In this document: piece after piece, positions 6,998-15,214 of the stretch
Layout: each line of letters starts with the position of its first letter
How positions within the stretch are numbered: position 1 is the first letter of the stretch
Assembly: GCF_002706795.1 (NCBI RefSeq)
Contig: NZ_CP017705.1
Location: forward strand, 2,699,001-2,763,000
Direction: 5' to 3'
From: Brevibacillus laterosporus DSM 25
Lineage (GTDB): Bacteria; Bacillota; Bacilli; Brevibacillales; Brevibacillaceae
DNA length: 64,000 nucleotides
Position numbers and translations under genes: made by a program
Notes under the pieces: model-generated
What the model was told of the DNA's origin: nothing
The model's database searches: none
What the model saw: only the letters and a program-made list of their open reading frames with translations

Positions 6998-7306
6998 ATG
7001 GGGGAAATTAGAAAAACATATTCAAAGGATTTTAAGTTAAAAGCCGTACGGCTTTATTTGAGCGGTGAACAAGGGTACAAAACACTTACAAGGGATCTCG
7101 GCATTAGTGACCCTTCTATTTTAAGAAGATGGGTTGATCATTATAGAAAGGAAGGTATACAGGGACTAGATGAAAAACGCGGGAGAACAAAAAATCCTCT
7201 TAGAGGAAGACCACGAATAAGGCCAGAGAGTACGGAGGAAGAGATAGTTCGATTACGTGCAGAGAACGAATTCTTAAAAAAGTGGCTAGGTCTAGAAAAG
7301 AGGTGA
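6998..7306 (+). CDS. IS3-family transposase OrfA (helix-turn-helix subunit)
   Basis: The start is ATG 6998, with an AGGAGGGG site upstream. The 102-residue protein has the InsE/OrfA pattern: YSKDFKLKAVRLYL, then a helix-turn-helix (about 25-50, SDPSILRRWVDHY), then a leucine-spaced C-terminal helix (EEIVRLRAENEFLKKWL). It binds the element ends and regulates transposition. The A-run at about 7275-7281 lies where programmed -1 frameshifting makes the OrfAB fusion. Confidence 0.9.
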   Translation: MGEIRKTYSKDFKLKAVRLYLSGEQGYKTLTRDLGISDPSILRRWVDHYRKEGIQGLDEKRGRTKNPLRGRPRIRPESTEEEIVRLRAENEFLKKWLGLEKR

Positions 7307-8181
7307 AACCGAAAGATAAATGCTGTTTTTTCGAGCTTATTAAAGAATTGTCTAAAAAGTATTCTATTACTTTATTGTGTAAAATTACGAAAGTATCTCG
7401 TAGTGGTTTTTACAAGTGGCTTTCTCGTGAGAAACACCCCACCTCAAAACAATTGGTAAATGAAAAATTAAGAGAAATGATCATGGAGTGTCATCAAGAG
7501 GTCAAAGGTATTTACGGGTATCCCCGAATAAAAGTGTGGTTATTTAGAAGGTACGGGCTAAAAGTCAATCATAAACGTGTGTATCGCATTATGAAGGAAC
7601 TTGGGATACAAGCGCTAATCCGTAAAAAACGAAAATTCTTTGGGCGCAAAGAGAAGGTTGTCATCTCCGAAAACAAGCTGAATCGAAATTTTTGCGCCTC
7701 ACGGCCAAATGAGAAATGGGCTACAGATATTACCTACATACTATTTAATGGTCGCCGTCTTTATCTGTCTGTCATATACGACATGTATAACAACGAAGTT
7801 GTTGCCTACAAAACAAGCAAACGTAATGATTTACGACTCGTAATGGATACCGTAAATTTAGCGACTAAAAAGCGGGATGTAAGCGGAGTCCTCCTACACA
7901 GTGATCAAGGATACCAGTACACCTCAAAGCAGTATAACCAGTTCCTTCAGCAATATAAAATCGTAGCAAGTATGTCTAGAAAAGGTAACTGTTTAGATAA
8001 CGCCTGTATTGAGGGGTTCTTTGGGCATTTAAAAACAGAGTGTTTGTACCTTCATTCGTTTCAAACAGATAAAGAAGTGGAAGAAGCTCTTCACGGTTAC
8101 ATTAATTTCTATAATCAGCAACGGTTTCAATCTCGATTAAAAAACCTGAGTCCGATAGAATACCGAACTCAGGTAGCCTAG
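7282..8181 (+). CDS. IS3-family transposase OrfB (DDE catalytic domain)
   Basis: The 299-residue frame overlaps OrfA in the -1 frame and is normally made as an OrfAB fusion. An N-terminal HTH_21-like region (KGIYGYPRIKVWL) precedes the rve core: WATDITYI with the first Asp, LLHSDQGYQY with the second, and NACIEGFFGHLKTE with the Glu. The C-terminus (YNQQRFQSRLKNLSPIEYR) is typical of IS150-type enzymes. All catalytic residues are present, so it is probably active. Confidence 0.92.
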   Translation: MARSRKEVKPKDKCCFFELIKELSKKYSITLLCKITKVSRSGFYKWLSREKHPTSKQLVNEKLREMIMECHQEVKGIYGYPRIKVWLFRRYGLKVNHKRVYRIMKELGIQALIRKKRKFFGRKEKVVISENKLNRNFCASRPNEKWATDITYILFNGRRLYLSVIYDMYNNEVVAYKTSKRNDLRLVMDTVNLATKKRDVSGVLLHSDQGYQYTSKQYNQFLQQYKIVASMSRKGNCLDNACIEGFFGHLKTECLYLHSFQTDKEVEEALHGYINFYNQQRFQSRLKNLSPIEYRTQVA

Positions 8182-8367
8182 ATGGGGCTTGTTTAAAGTT
8201 GTCTACTTGACAGGGGCAAGATCAAATTCCAAGGGCTTTTTGTGTTGCCTTTTTTATAAATCTAGAAAATAACCACAGTATGACTATCAAACGTAACCTG
8301 AGTAGTTTTCCAACATGTAAATCTAAATGTTGAAAAAACATCTACTCTTGACAGCTAACTAACTCAA

Positions 8368-9111
8368 CTACTCACAAGTATTCCTTCTATTCGGATGTAA
8401 AACCAGCACTTCATTTCCTAACTCTGATATTTTTTCCATCAGTGCATCCATGCCATGCTCTAATTTATAATCCATTTCCTCTTTATATAAAGGAAGTAAG
8501 AAATAGGCATAAACCTTATTGCCATCCTTAGTTGTAATGACGCTGAGTTCATCCTTTAACTGAAATATGACAACTCCATTTAACCCAGTTCCATCTGCAT
8601 ATGGTTCATAGTCTTGATAATTGGGGATGGTATGTCCATATCCCAACCAGGTATTATACTGATGAGGAAAACGCGCCATTTGCTTCATCAGTCTGATAGG
8701 CCAATAATTATTTTCATCCTGTATCGATTCTTCCGTCAGTTCCCAAGAAGCAGGAAGAAACATCATAACTTCTGCCCGATCGAATTTATCCTCAAGCTGC
8801 TCTTGCATCTCATCTGGTATCGTCATTGGTAAATCACTCATACCAGTTGTATATAAGACCCAAAATGGCTCTTCTTCAGTAGGTTTCATTACATTCACAT
8901 CAATATGTATGGTATCTGATATAATTTCATGAAAAACACTGCTTTCTCTTCCTGAAAATACTGTTTCAAAATGTTCAACGATTTCTTCTACATATTCCAT
9001 GGGAGCTGGCGGTGAATAACTAGCTGTTTCTTCATACTTGTAAATAGTGGTGCCGTCCTTTGACTTTTCTCCGTTGTTCTTACCACCGAATATCTTTTTA
9101 AAAAAATTCAT
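8368..9111 (-). CDS. Suppressor-of-fused (SUFU) domain protein
   Basis: The 247-residue cytoplasmic protein begins MNFFKKIFGG and then has the SUFU-family pattern: IHIDVNVMKPTEEEPFWVLYTTGMSD (split here across about residues 68-95), LPASWEL, a conserved WPIRLMKQMARFP helix, TWLGYGHTIPN, and a late LLPLYKEEMDYKLEHG helix. Bacterial SUFU proteins are widespread and often act as immunity proteins of polymorphic toxins, but many are orphans. No toxin gene is adjacent. It stands alone between the IS element and a long noncoding stretch. Confidence 0.8.
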   Translation of the reverse strand: MNFFKKIFGGKNNGEKSKDGTTIYKYEETASYSPPAPMEYVEEIVEHFETVFSGRESSVFHEIISDTIHIDVNVMKPTEEEPFWVLYTTGMSDLPMTIPDEMQEQLEDKFDRAEVMMFLPASWELTEESIQDENNYWPIRLMKQMARFPHQYNTWLGYGHTIPNYQDYEPYADGTGLNGVVIFQLKDELSVITTKDGNKVYAYFLLPLYKEEMDYKLEHGMDALMEKISELGNEVLVLHPNRRNTCE

Positions 9112-9667
9112 CTAAAAACCTCACCTTTTTCATTATTTGTTTTCCAACAGACTTCTCTGTAAATCTTCCTGTGTTTCTTATAGAAGCGAATTCTGTTCTA
9201 GTCATTCTTCAACCTATATATTTCATTTACATATATTAAATTGAAGATTATGAAAATATTACAATATAGTATTAAAATGGCTTTAAATGACACATTTCGA
9301 CACCACACTCTTATATTTAAGTAAATGTTTTATAAAATGGCAAGTAAAATTAGGAATCTCAATTTTCAAGTTTCCCCATGAATGACATTGTTTTGCGTTC
9401 GCCATAACATCTTTGATTAAGGTACTTCCATTGGAGAACGTAATATCGGATCAAGGTTATAAAATAAGTTAAATAGTATGAAGTATAAGGAGTTTTGTAG
9501 AGCATTGATTTAGAAGGTACTAGTGGGGGTGGTAACATTACAACGTGTAAAAAAATGAAAAAGGAACAATGCTTTATGCTAATTGCCATCTTAAAAGTTT
9601 TTATATGAAAAGTGAAATATAGTCAGAAATTTTTCCGTCTATACAGTGATAAGGAGGTGGAACACAA
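9112..9667. other. Intergenic stretch, no gene supported
   Basis: The stretch is AT-rich. The only notable items are the ECF-type promoter (9613-9639) and the ribosome site for the sigma factor. A 76-codon minus-strand frame lacks a ribosome site and looks random. Confidence 0.5.
9613..9639 (+). promoter_or_regulatory. ECF-type promoter
   Basis: TGAAAT at 9613-9618 and CGTC at 9636-9639 are 17 bases apart. This resembles the TGAAAC/CGTC pattern read by ECF sigma factors of Bacillales. It precedes the sigma gene itself, so the operon may be autoregulated. Confidence 0.5.
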
Positions 9668-10201
9668 TTGGATGACAATGCTGGCGCACGTATCGAGCAA
9701 TGGTTTCTAGCATACAGCAATGATATTTATCGTTTTCTCGTCTATTATACGGGACGAACAGATATAGACGATCTTGTACAAGAGACCTTTATTCGTGCCC
9801 TAAAGGCTATCCAGCATACCGAGATTGCAAATCCCAAAACATGGCTGTTTGCCATTGCTAGAAGTGTAGCCATTGATGAAAAGCGTAAAACAAAACTAAT
9901 AAGCTGGCTGCCAGATATATTCTTGCAGCATCTTGTTTCGCCCGATAAAACACCCGAAGAATCCTTAGAGTTAAGTGAGAATAAACGACTGCTTTATGAC
10001 ATCATCAATCAGTTGAAACGATCTTATAGGGACGTGTTGATATTGCGCGGTATCAAGGGATTATCTAGTAAGGAGACAGCAGAGGTATTGGGCTGGAGCG
10101 AAGCCAAAGTAAATCTCACTTTGCATAGGGCATTGAAAGCTGTTCAAAAAAATAGGAATGTTCCTGTTTCGGAGGTGATCAACGATGCCGTCACAAGATG
10201 A
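9668..10201 (+). CDS. ECF-type RNA polymerase sigma factor
   Basis: AAGGAGGTGG lies just before TTG 9668. The 177-residue product has sigma region 2 (about 10-75: IYRFLVYYTGR, DIDDLVQETFIRALKAI, TWLFAIARSVAIDEKR) and region 4 (about 115-165: RSYRDVLILRGIKGLSSKETAEVLGWSEAKVNLTLHRA, here in shortened reference). It lacks regions 1.1 and 3, as ECF factors do. It overlaps the next gene by 17 bases; that gene has the form of an anti-sigma factor, so the pair should respond to an envelope signal. Confidence 0.88.
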   Translation: MDDNAGARIEQWFLAYSNDIYRFLVYYTGRTDIDDLVQETFIRALKAIQHTEIANPKTWLFAIARSVAIDEKRKTKLISWLPDIFLQHLVSPDKTPEESLELSENKRLLYDIINQLKRSYRDVLILRGIKGLSSKETAEVLGWSEAKVNLTLHRALKAVQKNRNVPVSEVINDAVTR

Positions 10202-11288
10202 ACAAATTATATTGAAAGATTTAAATCATTTCCCGGATCAGATCCTTTCTAGGGAGCGGAACCAAGTGATATTAGAGAACATACGAAAGGAGAGAAGAAT
10301 GATGCAAAAATTGAAAAGGCGGAAAAAATATTTTGGATGGGCGGCAAAAGGGCTTATCACATGTGCAGCGTTAGTTGCTTTTATCTGGATGAAGCCATTC
10401 TCTTCTCCAGTAGAAAACTCTTCTTCAATAGACACATCAGGAAGTAAGGATGTAATAGAGCAAAAGTATATTACGGCAGCTCAAAAAGAAATAAAAAAAG
10501 CGTTTGGCATTAATAAGGATTTTCATTTTGAAAAGTTGGAGAAACACACAGATTACTCTACTTTAGAGACAAAGGATCGAGAGGCAATTGTGTGGTTTAA
10601 AGCTGGAACCACAGATGTTAATGGCGTCTCGGCAACATATAAATTCGATGAGCTGACGAATATGTATCAAAAATATGTAGAGACTGCACGAAATCGGATT
10701 AAGGAAACGAATCTACATGATAATTTTCAAACGGTCAGTCTCTATAAAAACAAATCAGGAGCAGGCATGTCTTTTGAGGCAGAAGTTAACCAGTACGTGC
10801 ATGTTGATCTGAATACCAATAAAGTGACCGATTTCTCTTTAGATTACAATCTGGGTAATGTGGATAAAAAGTATGTGTCCATAGCTCAAAAAGCGTTAAT
10901 GAAACTTTCAAATAAAAATGATTTCTCATTTAATCATGTAAAAAAATTCTCCAATGAAAAAGAAGATATGTGGACGCTCTCCAATAAGGAAGATAAGTAT
11001 TACGACAAATATTCTGTTCAGATTGGAGAAAAAACAGGTCAAGTGTATAGTGTAAATTATAAAACGGATCGTTATAGTATCAAATCAATAGACGAAGCGA
11101 TGTCAGTGGGCAAACCACTCATTAAAAACATAACTGGAATAGACGTTACTGGGTATAAGGTTGATGGTGGTGATCATTGGGGAGGCTATGTATTTCAGAG
11201 TCCGGGGAAACCGGCCGTATCTATATTTACTGATAGAGCGATTGATAGATCGGACGGTGGTAATGTTCGGGGTCTCCACGTTCGGTAA
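10185..11288 (+). CDS. Membrane-anchored anti-sigma factor-like protein
   Basis: GGAGGTGATC precedes ATG 10185 inside the end of the sigma gene, so the two are translationally coupled. The 367-residue product has a cytoplasmic N-terminus of about 50 residues, a single membrane helix (about 51-67, AAKGLITCAALVAFIWM) and a large extracytoplasmic part. That part contains two similar segments, each with a helix starting KYI/VT-AQKEI/AL followed by strand-rich sequence, resembling PepSY-like repeats. The topology fits an anti-sigma factor that holds the ECF sigma until a surface cue arrives. The cytoplasmic part has no zinc-binding His-x3-Cys-x2-Cys motif. Confidence 0.7.
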   Translation: MPSQDEQIILKDLNHFPDQILSRERNQVILENIRKERRMMQKLKRRKKYFGWAAKGLITCAALVAFIWMKPFSSPVENSSSIDTSGSKDVIEQKYITAAQKEIKKAFGINKDFHFEKLEKHTDYSTLETKDREAIVWFKAGTTDVNGVSATYKFDELTNMYQKYVETARNRIKETNLHDNFQTVSLYKNKSGAGMSFEAEVNQYVHVDLNTNKVTDFSLDYNLGNVDKKYVSIAQKALMKLSNKNDFSFNHVKKFSNEKEDMWTLSNKEDKYYDKYSVQIGEKTGQVYSVNYKTDRYSIKSIDEAMSVGKPLIKNITGIDVTGYKVDGGDHWGGYVFQSPGKPAVSIFTDRAIDRSDGGNVRGLHVR

Positions 11289-11295
11289 ATAAGTA

Positions 11296-11333
11296 AAAGC
11301 TACTGACTAATATACATTGTCGGTAGCTTTTTT
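11296..11333 (+). terminator. Terminator of the sigma/anti-sigma operon
   Basis: AAAGCTACTGAC pairs with GTCGGTAGCTTT, followed by Ts. Confidence 0.8.
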
Positions 11334-11348
11334 GTCCTTTAGGCAGCA

Positions 11349-11705
11349 CTATTTTACTAATTCCTTTTGCATTTTTTTAGGTAGCTTATGAAAAATCAAT
11401 TCATAAGAATGAGTAATCAGCTTCTCCCACAATTCAGTAGGAATATTGGCATCTAAATAAATAGAATTCCAATGACTTTTATTCAAGTAGTAACCAGGAA
11501 TAATCCCCTCATATGCTTCTCTTAGCTGTTCGGATCGGGCTGGATCGCATTTTAAAGATAGGATAGGCTTTCCGTTAGAATCTCCACCAAGCATTGCAAA
11601 CATTTTTCCCCCTACCTGATAACGATCTGCTTCCCATTCCACCTTGTAATCATGAACCGCTCCCGGGTGCTTCAGACAATAGGCTTCCAGTGTGGATTTT
11701 TCCAT
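11349..11705 (-). CDS. MmcQ/YjbR-family protein
   Basis: The 118-residue protein shows the YjbR fold pattern: an N-terminal helix with LxxYCLKHPGAVHDYKVEW, strands with GGKMFAML and ILSLKCDP, a helix ARSEQLREAY, then GYYLNKSHWNSIYLD and a C-terminal helix ITHSYELIFHKLPKKMQKEL. The family has a CyaY-like, possibly DNA-binding fold; its cellular role is not established. It is a single gene with AAGGGAGC upstream. Confidence 0.85.
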   Translation of the reverse strand: MEKSTLEAYCLKHPGAVHDYKVEWEADRYQVGGKMFAMLGGDSNGKPILSLKCDPARSEQLREAYEGIIPGYYLNKSHWNSIYLDANIPTELWEKLITHSYELIFHKLPKKMQKELVK

Positions 11706-12182
11706 GATAAGCTCCCTTCTGCACGCATTTTTTTCATTTTACCACGCTAAGGCTATCTACGACGTATGGGACTATTAAGTGGTAAAAGAGATTGCAGATT
11801 TATACAAGGATTTTATCATCAGAGAAACAGAAGGAGCGAGACTAGTTGAGATACTGAGTTGAGAGAAAACAAGCTGGGGGGACTAAGGGAGGGATAGGAT
11901 TGGGTTGGTTTATTATGATTTTAATTCATGTTCATTCATGTTCATTTATCAACAGGGAAATAGATTGATCTTTTATGCAGAGCAGTAATGGATGGATTTG
12001 TGCCGGGGGAGTATTGGCATAGTGAGACAGATACGATAGGCTGCTATTTTTACAGTACCTTGATGTACTTTCCGATTGCGTATACTTTGTTACTGGTCAG
12101 GCGTTTGCAGAGGGTAATAAAATCACCGGTTCTACATACTTGGGTAAAATCGTAGAGTTTATATTTTTCCTAAGCTGGCTAT
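11706..12182. other. Intergenic stretch with a possible short ORF
   Basis: Apart from the weak 55-codon frame at 11988-12155, nothing coding is visible. A direct repeat of ATTCATGTTC occurs near 11930-11945. Confidence 0.4.
11988..12155 (+). CDS. Possible 55-residue membrane-associated peptide or gene remnant
   Basis: The reading frame starts at ATG 11988 and contains one hydrophobic stretch (STLMYFPIAYTLLLV) followed by a basic tail. There is no good ribosome site and a stop lies just upstream. It may be a piece of a decayed membrane protein. Low confidence. Confidence 0.25.
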   Translation: MDGFVPGEYWHSETDTIGCYFYSTLMYFPIAYTLLLVRRLQRVIKSPVLHTWVKS

Positions 12183-12464
12183 CTAGGCTGGTAAGGGGAT
12201 TATCAATCCAAACACCAGCAAATATAAAACAATGTAGACCAGATATAGATAAAAAAGCTTGATTTTGAATTTTTCACAAAAGCTCTTAACTGCGTTTGTT
12301 AGAAAGGAATCAAACAAAGTAATGATAAGAAAAATTACTAAGAGTTCAATTACAGTTGCAAGATAGAAATTGACCAGAAGGAAATCAACCCAATAATTTA
12401 ATTTAATAAATAGACTAATGAAAACAAAAAAGATAAACATGGAGTACTTCTTTTCATTGGCCAT
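12183..12464 (-). CDS. Small membrane protein with about three helices
   Basis: GGAGGAG precedes the ATG at 12464. The 93-residue protein is strongly hydrophobic, with helices at about 9-28, 33-52 and 68-91; a short basic loop (VKSFCEKFKIK) separates the last two. It lies directly downstream of a secreted-protein gene on the same strand, but a terminator hairpin (12485-12511) falls between them. No family is recognised. An immunity-like role for the upstream secreted protein is possible but unsupported. Confidence 0.6.
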   Translation of the reverse strand: MANEKKYSMFIFFVFISLFIKLNYWVDFLLVNFYLATVIELLVIFLIITLFDSFLTNAVKSFCEKFKIKLFYLYLVYIVLYLLVFGLIIPLPA

Positions 12465-12484
12465 AAAGTCTCCTCCAAATCTCT

Positions 12485-12511
12485 AAAAAAGGGAGGAATG
12501 CTCCCTTTTTT
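12485..12511. terminator. Bidirectional terminator
   Basis: AAAAAAGGGAG pairs with CTCCCTTTTTT around a 5-base loop. It lies between two minus-strand genes. Confidence 0.75.
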
Positions 12512-12523
12512 AGAATTTACTTA

Positions 12524-13096
12524 TTACCACTTTTTCCTATCTATTTCGTAATACTCTACTTTTTTAGGTTTTTTAAATTTTTTGTCTTTATAATGAACAA
12601 CGGTCTCATAGTAAATATCAGATTGTATGTCGGAATCCTGTACTTTCCAAACCCAATACCCAACATAGGTATCAGCTAATACTTCCTTACTCCATGCAGA
12701 AAGCTTCGCAATAGTCCAACCTAAGAGTGCCTTTTTAAATTTTTTTGTTGGAATTGGAATCTTCTCTGCTACCCAAGAAACAATGATGTCGGCCATTTCT
12801 CTGTGGGCACTATGGTTATAATGGTCGTATTTTGGACCATACACAATTTCGGTACTTCCACCAGGTCCTTCAATGACTGATGTTCTATTTTCTTTCATCA
12901 AGCTCTCATACATACTTTCCAATTGATTCTCACTCAATGGGTTTAGTCCAGTAAAGGTTATTCCATTGTAGGTGTAAGTATATTCTGCGCTTTGTTCAAT
13001 AGGAGAATTAGTATTACTCTCAATTGATGCAAAAGCAGATGTGGACATACTTAGTGTGGTAAGAAGTGCAAGTAAGCTTAACGAAAATCTTTTCAT
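12524..13096 (-). CDS. Secreted protein, function unknown
   Basis: The start is set at ATG 13096, with AAGGAGGGTGA upstream, because the signal peptide (MKRFSLSLLALLTTLSM, cut after AFA) begins there; the longer upstream frame is leaderless sequence. The mature part (about 165 residues) has a tyrosine-rich strand segment (EYTYTYNGITFTG), a glycine turn (EGPGGSTEIVYG), His-rich KYDHYNHSAHREMAD, a helix, and a very basic C-terminus. It may be a small secreted toxin or bacteriocin-like protein, but no catalytic motif is visible. Confidence 0.65.
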   Translation of the reverse strand: MKRFSLSLLALLTTLSMSTSAFASIESNTNSPIEQSAEYTYTYNGITFTGLNPLSENQLESMYESLMKENRTSVIEGPGGSTEIVYGPKYDHYNHSAHREMADIIVSWVAEKIPIPTKKFKKALLGWTIAKLSAWSKEVLADTYVGYWVWKVQDSDIQSDIYYETVVHYKDKKFKKPKKVEYYEIDRKKW

Positions 13097-14103
13097 CAAA
13101 AGAATCACCCTCCTTTTTGTTTTATTATAACAAAAATTACAAAAATAACCAATTAAAAACACTGTTTATTACCAAAAATTTCTAAAACGTTTCCTCCAAC
13201 AGCCGATCCCGTCAAATCTTCTGGTTTTTCAGTTCAAGTAAGTTCATAAACCAATTGGTGTTCTAATTCTTTTTTCGTAATCCTTATCTGGTTGTTCCAC
13301 TTAATAAAAATCGCCCCATATTAACAGAGTGAAACATCTTAGTTGTCTTTTAATGAATAGCTAAAACACGACTGTTCATATCCCAAAGTGTTTCGGATCA
13401 TATAGTTTATTCCTATATCCTATAAATGAGTAATACCAATTAACCTGAATAGCATTTTTTGGTGGAGACGTTATCTTGAGTTTAGTCTTTTTTTAGAACA
13501 TTCCTCTGTGTTAGTAAAAAGCATCATGCACTTGCAAACCAGCTTTCTTTCCCCTGTATGATTATTTTGCATCGCGTCTTGAAATTTCCCTTAAAATAAA
13601 AAATTAGAAACCCTCTTTAAATTTAGACAAAAAACGACACGAAATTATATCCTACCCCTAATTTCACTGGGTATAATGGTTCATAGTTGTATGCATTTTG
13701 TCACTTAAATAATTGATTTACAAACTAACACCATAGGGATGTAATCGTATTTAGATTCTGTGTAGTATGTTCGTTACATCTTGTATAAGTTAAAAACTGG
13801 TTATGGAAAAAATGTTATTTTTTATTACAGGTGAACTAGTATGTATCGCATTTACCTTTTTATTTGGGTAATGTAGCCTTTCTTTACTAGATTATGATGA
13901 TAGGTGTAGCAACAATAAACGGGGAAAAACCTAGGAAAAACAAAGCCCTGATGCAAAATTGTCAGAGTTTTTATATGTCTAAAAAACATGGTAGAGCTCT
14001 ATCATTTTATTCATATCGTATAGTTAACTAATACTATATCTAATGGATGTATACTAAATGTTAACCTATCATAGCAAAAGACTAACATTTGGTAGATAAG
14101 ACC
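13097..14103. other. Long intergenic stretch with gene debris
   Basis: The only recognisable content is the ruined third copy of the small repeated ORF (13415-13630). Other short frames are without ribosome sites. The stretch is AT-rich and carries scattered partial inverted repeats. Confidence 0.5.
13415..13630 (-). pseudogene. Third, ruined copy of the small repeated ORF
   Basis: On the minus strand TTG 13628-13630 begins LSKFKEGF, against MSKFEERF in copy 1, followed by FFI, then GKKAG against RRKKAG. Stops replace codons at three places. The plus-strand motif ATCCTATAAATGAG near 13417 parallels ATCCTGTAAGTGAG of copy 2. No peptide gene is seen next to this copy. Confidence 0.4.
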
Positions 14104-14151
14104 CATTTACTTACAATTATTACCTAATTATGATAATGATGTAAGTAAATG
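14104..14151 (+). promoter_or_regulatory. Long inverted repeat ahead of a secreted-peptide operon
   Basis: CATTTACTTAC (14104-14114) is the exact reverse complement of GTAAGTAAATG (14141-14151). The right arm ends 6 bases before the ribosome site of the 14170 gene. It could be an operator or an RNA hairpin controlling translation. A second imperfect pair (AAATGTTA and TAACATTT) lies just upstream, at about 14057-14090. Confidence 0.5.
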
Positions 14152-14169
14152 CTGAATGGAGGTAGATTT

Positions 14170-14640
14170 ATGCGTAAACTATCGAAAAAAACGATTTTAA
14201 GTCTTTTGTCTACGTCAGTATTGGCTGTATCTCTAGCAATTCCAGTTTCAGCGTCGACCGTGTCTTCAGCTCAGCAGGCTGTAGTAGTACCGAACAGTGA
14301 GGTTGGAGCTCAACAGGTAGGGACGTATGGATGGAAAACACATATTACGAAAGAAAGTGTAAAAACAGTTGTTACACACATTAGAAAAGGGGGCGCCGTG
14401 TTAGAACAAGCAATTAGTAAGCTGTCTCCCACGGCGGCTCAATCATTTAAAAGATGGTCTAGTAAAATAGCAGATTTCATGGAGCGACTCGTCAAGGGTT
14501 GGGAACAAAAAGAAGAATACGCTATTGTTTATGTGAAAGATCAAGTAAGGAACTTTTTGAAAGCGAACTCCAATCTTTCGGATGGAACAATCCAGGAAAT
14601 CGTTGTTACTATTGAGTGGCTACTCTGGTTCGTTGCTTAG
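14170..14640 (+). CDS. Secreted peptide, bacteriocin-like
   Basis: The start is ATG 14170, after GGAGGTAG; an upstream ATG at 14149 lacks a site. The 156-residue product has a clear signal peptide (MRKLSKKTILSLL, cut after VSAS). The mature part has a helical stretch with basic residues and ends in a hydrophobic tail (EIVVTIEWLLWFVA). It has no Cys. Size, export and hydrophobic C-terminus recall secreted antimicrobial or toxin proteins. The next gene follows within 25 bases and encodes a leaderless protein that could be its partner. The function is inferred from layout only. Confidence 0.55.
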   Translation: MRKLSKKTILSLLSTSVLAVSLAIPVSASTVSSAQQAVVVPNSEVGAQQVGTYGWKTHITKESVKTVVTHIRKGGAVLEQAISKLSPTAAQSFKRWSSKIADFMERLVKGWEQKEEYAIVYVKDQVRNFLKANSNLSDGTIQEIVVTIEWLLWFVA

Positions 14641-14663
14641 GAATGAACGAGGAGGAACTCATT

Positions 14664-14990
14664 TTGCACGAGAAATATACCTACTATGATTGGCTGACAG
14701 AACAGAACTTATCATCTGGTCAGCAATCAAAGCTTCATATTTTTCTCTATTTGATTTCTGATAAATTGACAGGGAATCTCATTACCGCTGAGTATGATAA
14801 AAAAATACGCGACAATGTTCCAGAGTTTGCACATATTCTTGATGCTTCCGCAATCACTCGGGAGTTGGTGTATTCTACCTTAGAAACAAACTTTCTGTTT
14901 ACGAAACAATCAATTGATCGAATGGTTAAGGGTATGGGGAATCAAGGAAATTTTGCAATGCTTACAGAATTTATGGGACAACCTAAATAA
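14664..14990 (+). CDS. Small cytoplasmic partner of the secreted peptide
   Basis: An AGGAGG sits 8 bases before TTG 14664, a better start than the ATG at 14643 or the upstream frame inside the previous gene. The 108-residue product is acidic and helical, with KYTYYDWLTEQNLS at the start and a Met/Gly-rich end. It lies in the same operon as the secreted peptide. An immunity or chaperone role would fit the arrangement but is not shown by any motif. Confidence 0.55.
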   Translation: MHEKYTYYDWLTEQNLSSGQQSKLHIFLYLISDKLTGNLITAEYDKKIRDNVPEFAHILDASAITRELVYSTLETNFLFTKQSIDRMVKGMGNQGNFAMLTEFMGQPK

Positions 14991-15051
14991 TCCAGCTAGG
15001 ATAAAATATATGATAATTGGGGCGGCTACGATAAAGCTGCTCTTTTTTACT

Positions 15052-15078
15052 TGCACCTATCTGGGTGCTTTTTCTTTT
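15052..15078 (+). terminator. Terminator hairpin
   Basis: GCACC and GGTGC pair around a short loop, followed by a T-rich tail. Confidence 0.6.
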
Positions 15079-15130
15079 CATAAAATGATGTAAATGAAAA
15101 GATATAATGGGATCTTTTTGCTTCCTTTTA

Positions 15131-15159
15131 TTGAAACTGACATTAATGTCTTTTATAAT
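15131..15159 (+). promoter_or_regulatory. Promoter with operator-like palindrome
   Basis: TTGAAA (15131-15136) and TATAAT (15154-15159) are spaced 17 bases apart. The spacer contains the perfect palindrome GACATTAATGTC (15139-15150). This is a typical place for autorepression by the TetR protein that follows. Confidence 0.65.
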
Positions 15160-15214
15160 AAACGTACCGACAAAAACGACATAAATGTATATTTTACAGG
15201 AGGCGCGAACCATT

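Larger units (their letters stand above)
6935..8217 (+). mobile_element. Intact IS3-family (IS150-like) insertion sequence
   Basis: Imperfect terminal inverted repeats (6935-6967 and 8183-8217) share CCCCT, AGTAGACA and a CAAG-x-CCCC end. Inside are two overlapping frames, orfA and orfB, with a slippery A-run at the overlap and complete DDE residues. The element should be capable of transposition. No target duplication could be defined by eye. A relic of a related left end lies at 19313-19398. Confidence 0.85.

Noticed and set aside
9359-9589. 76-codon minus-strand frame before the sigma factor gene
   Set aside because: It has no ribosome site and a composition like random AT-rich DNA.
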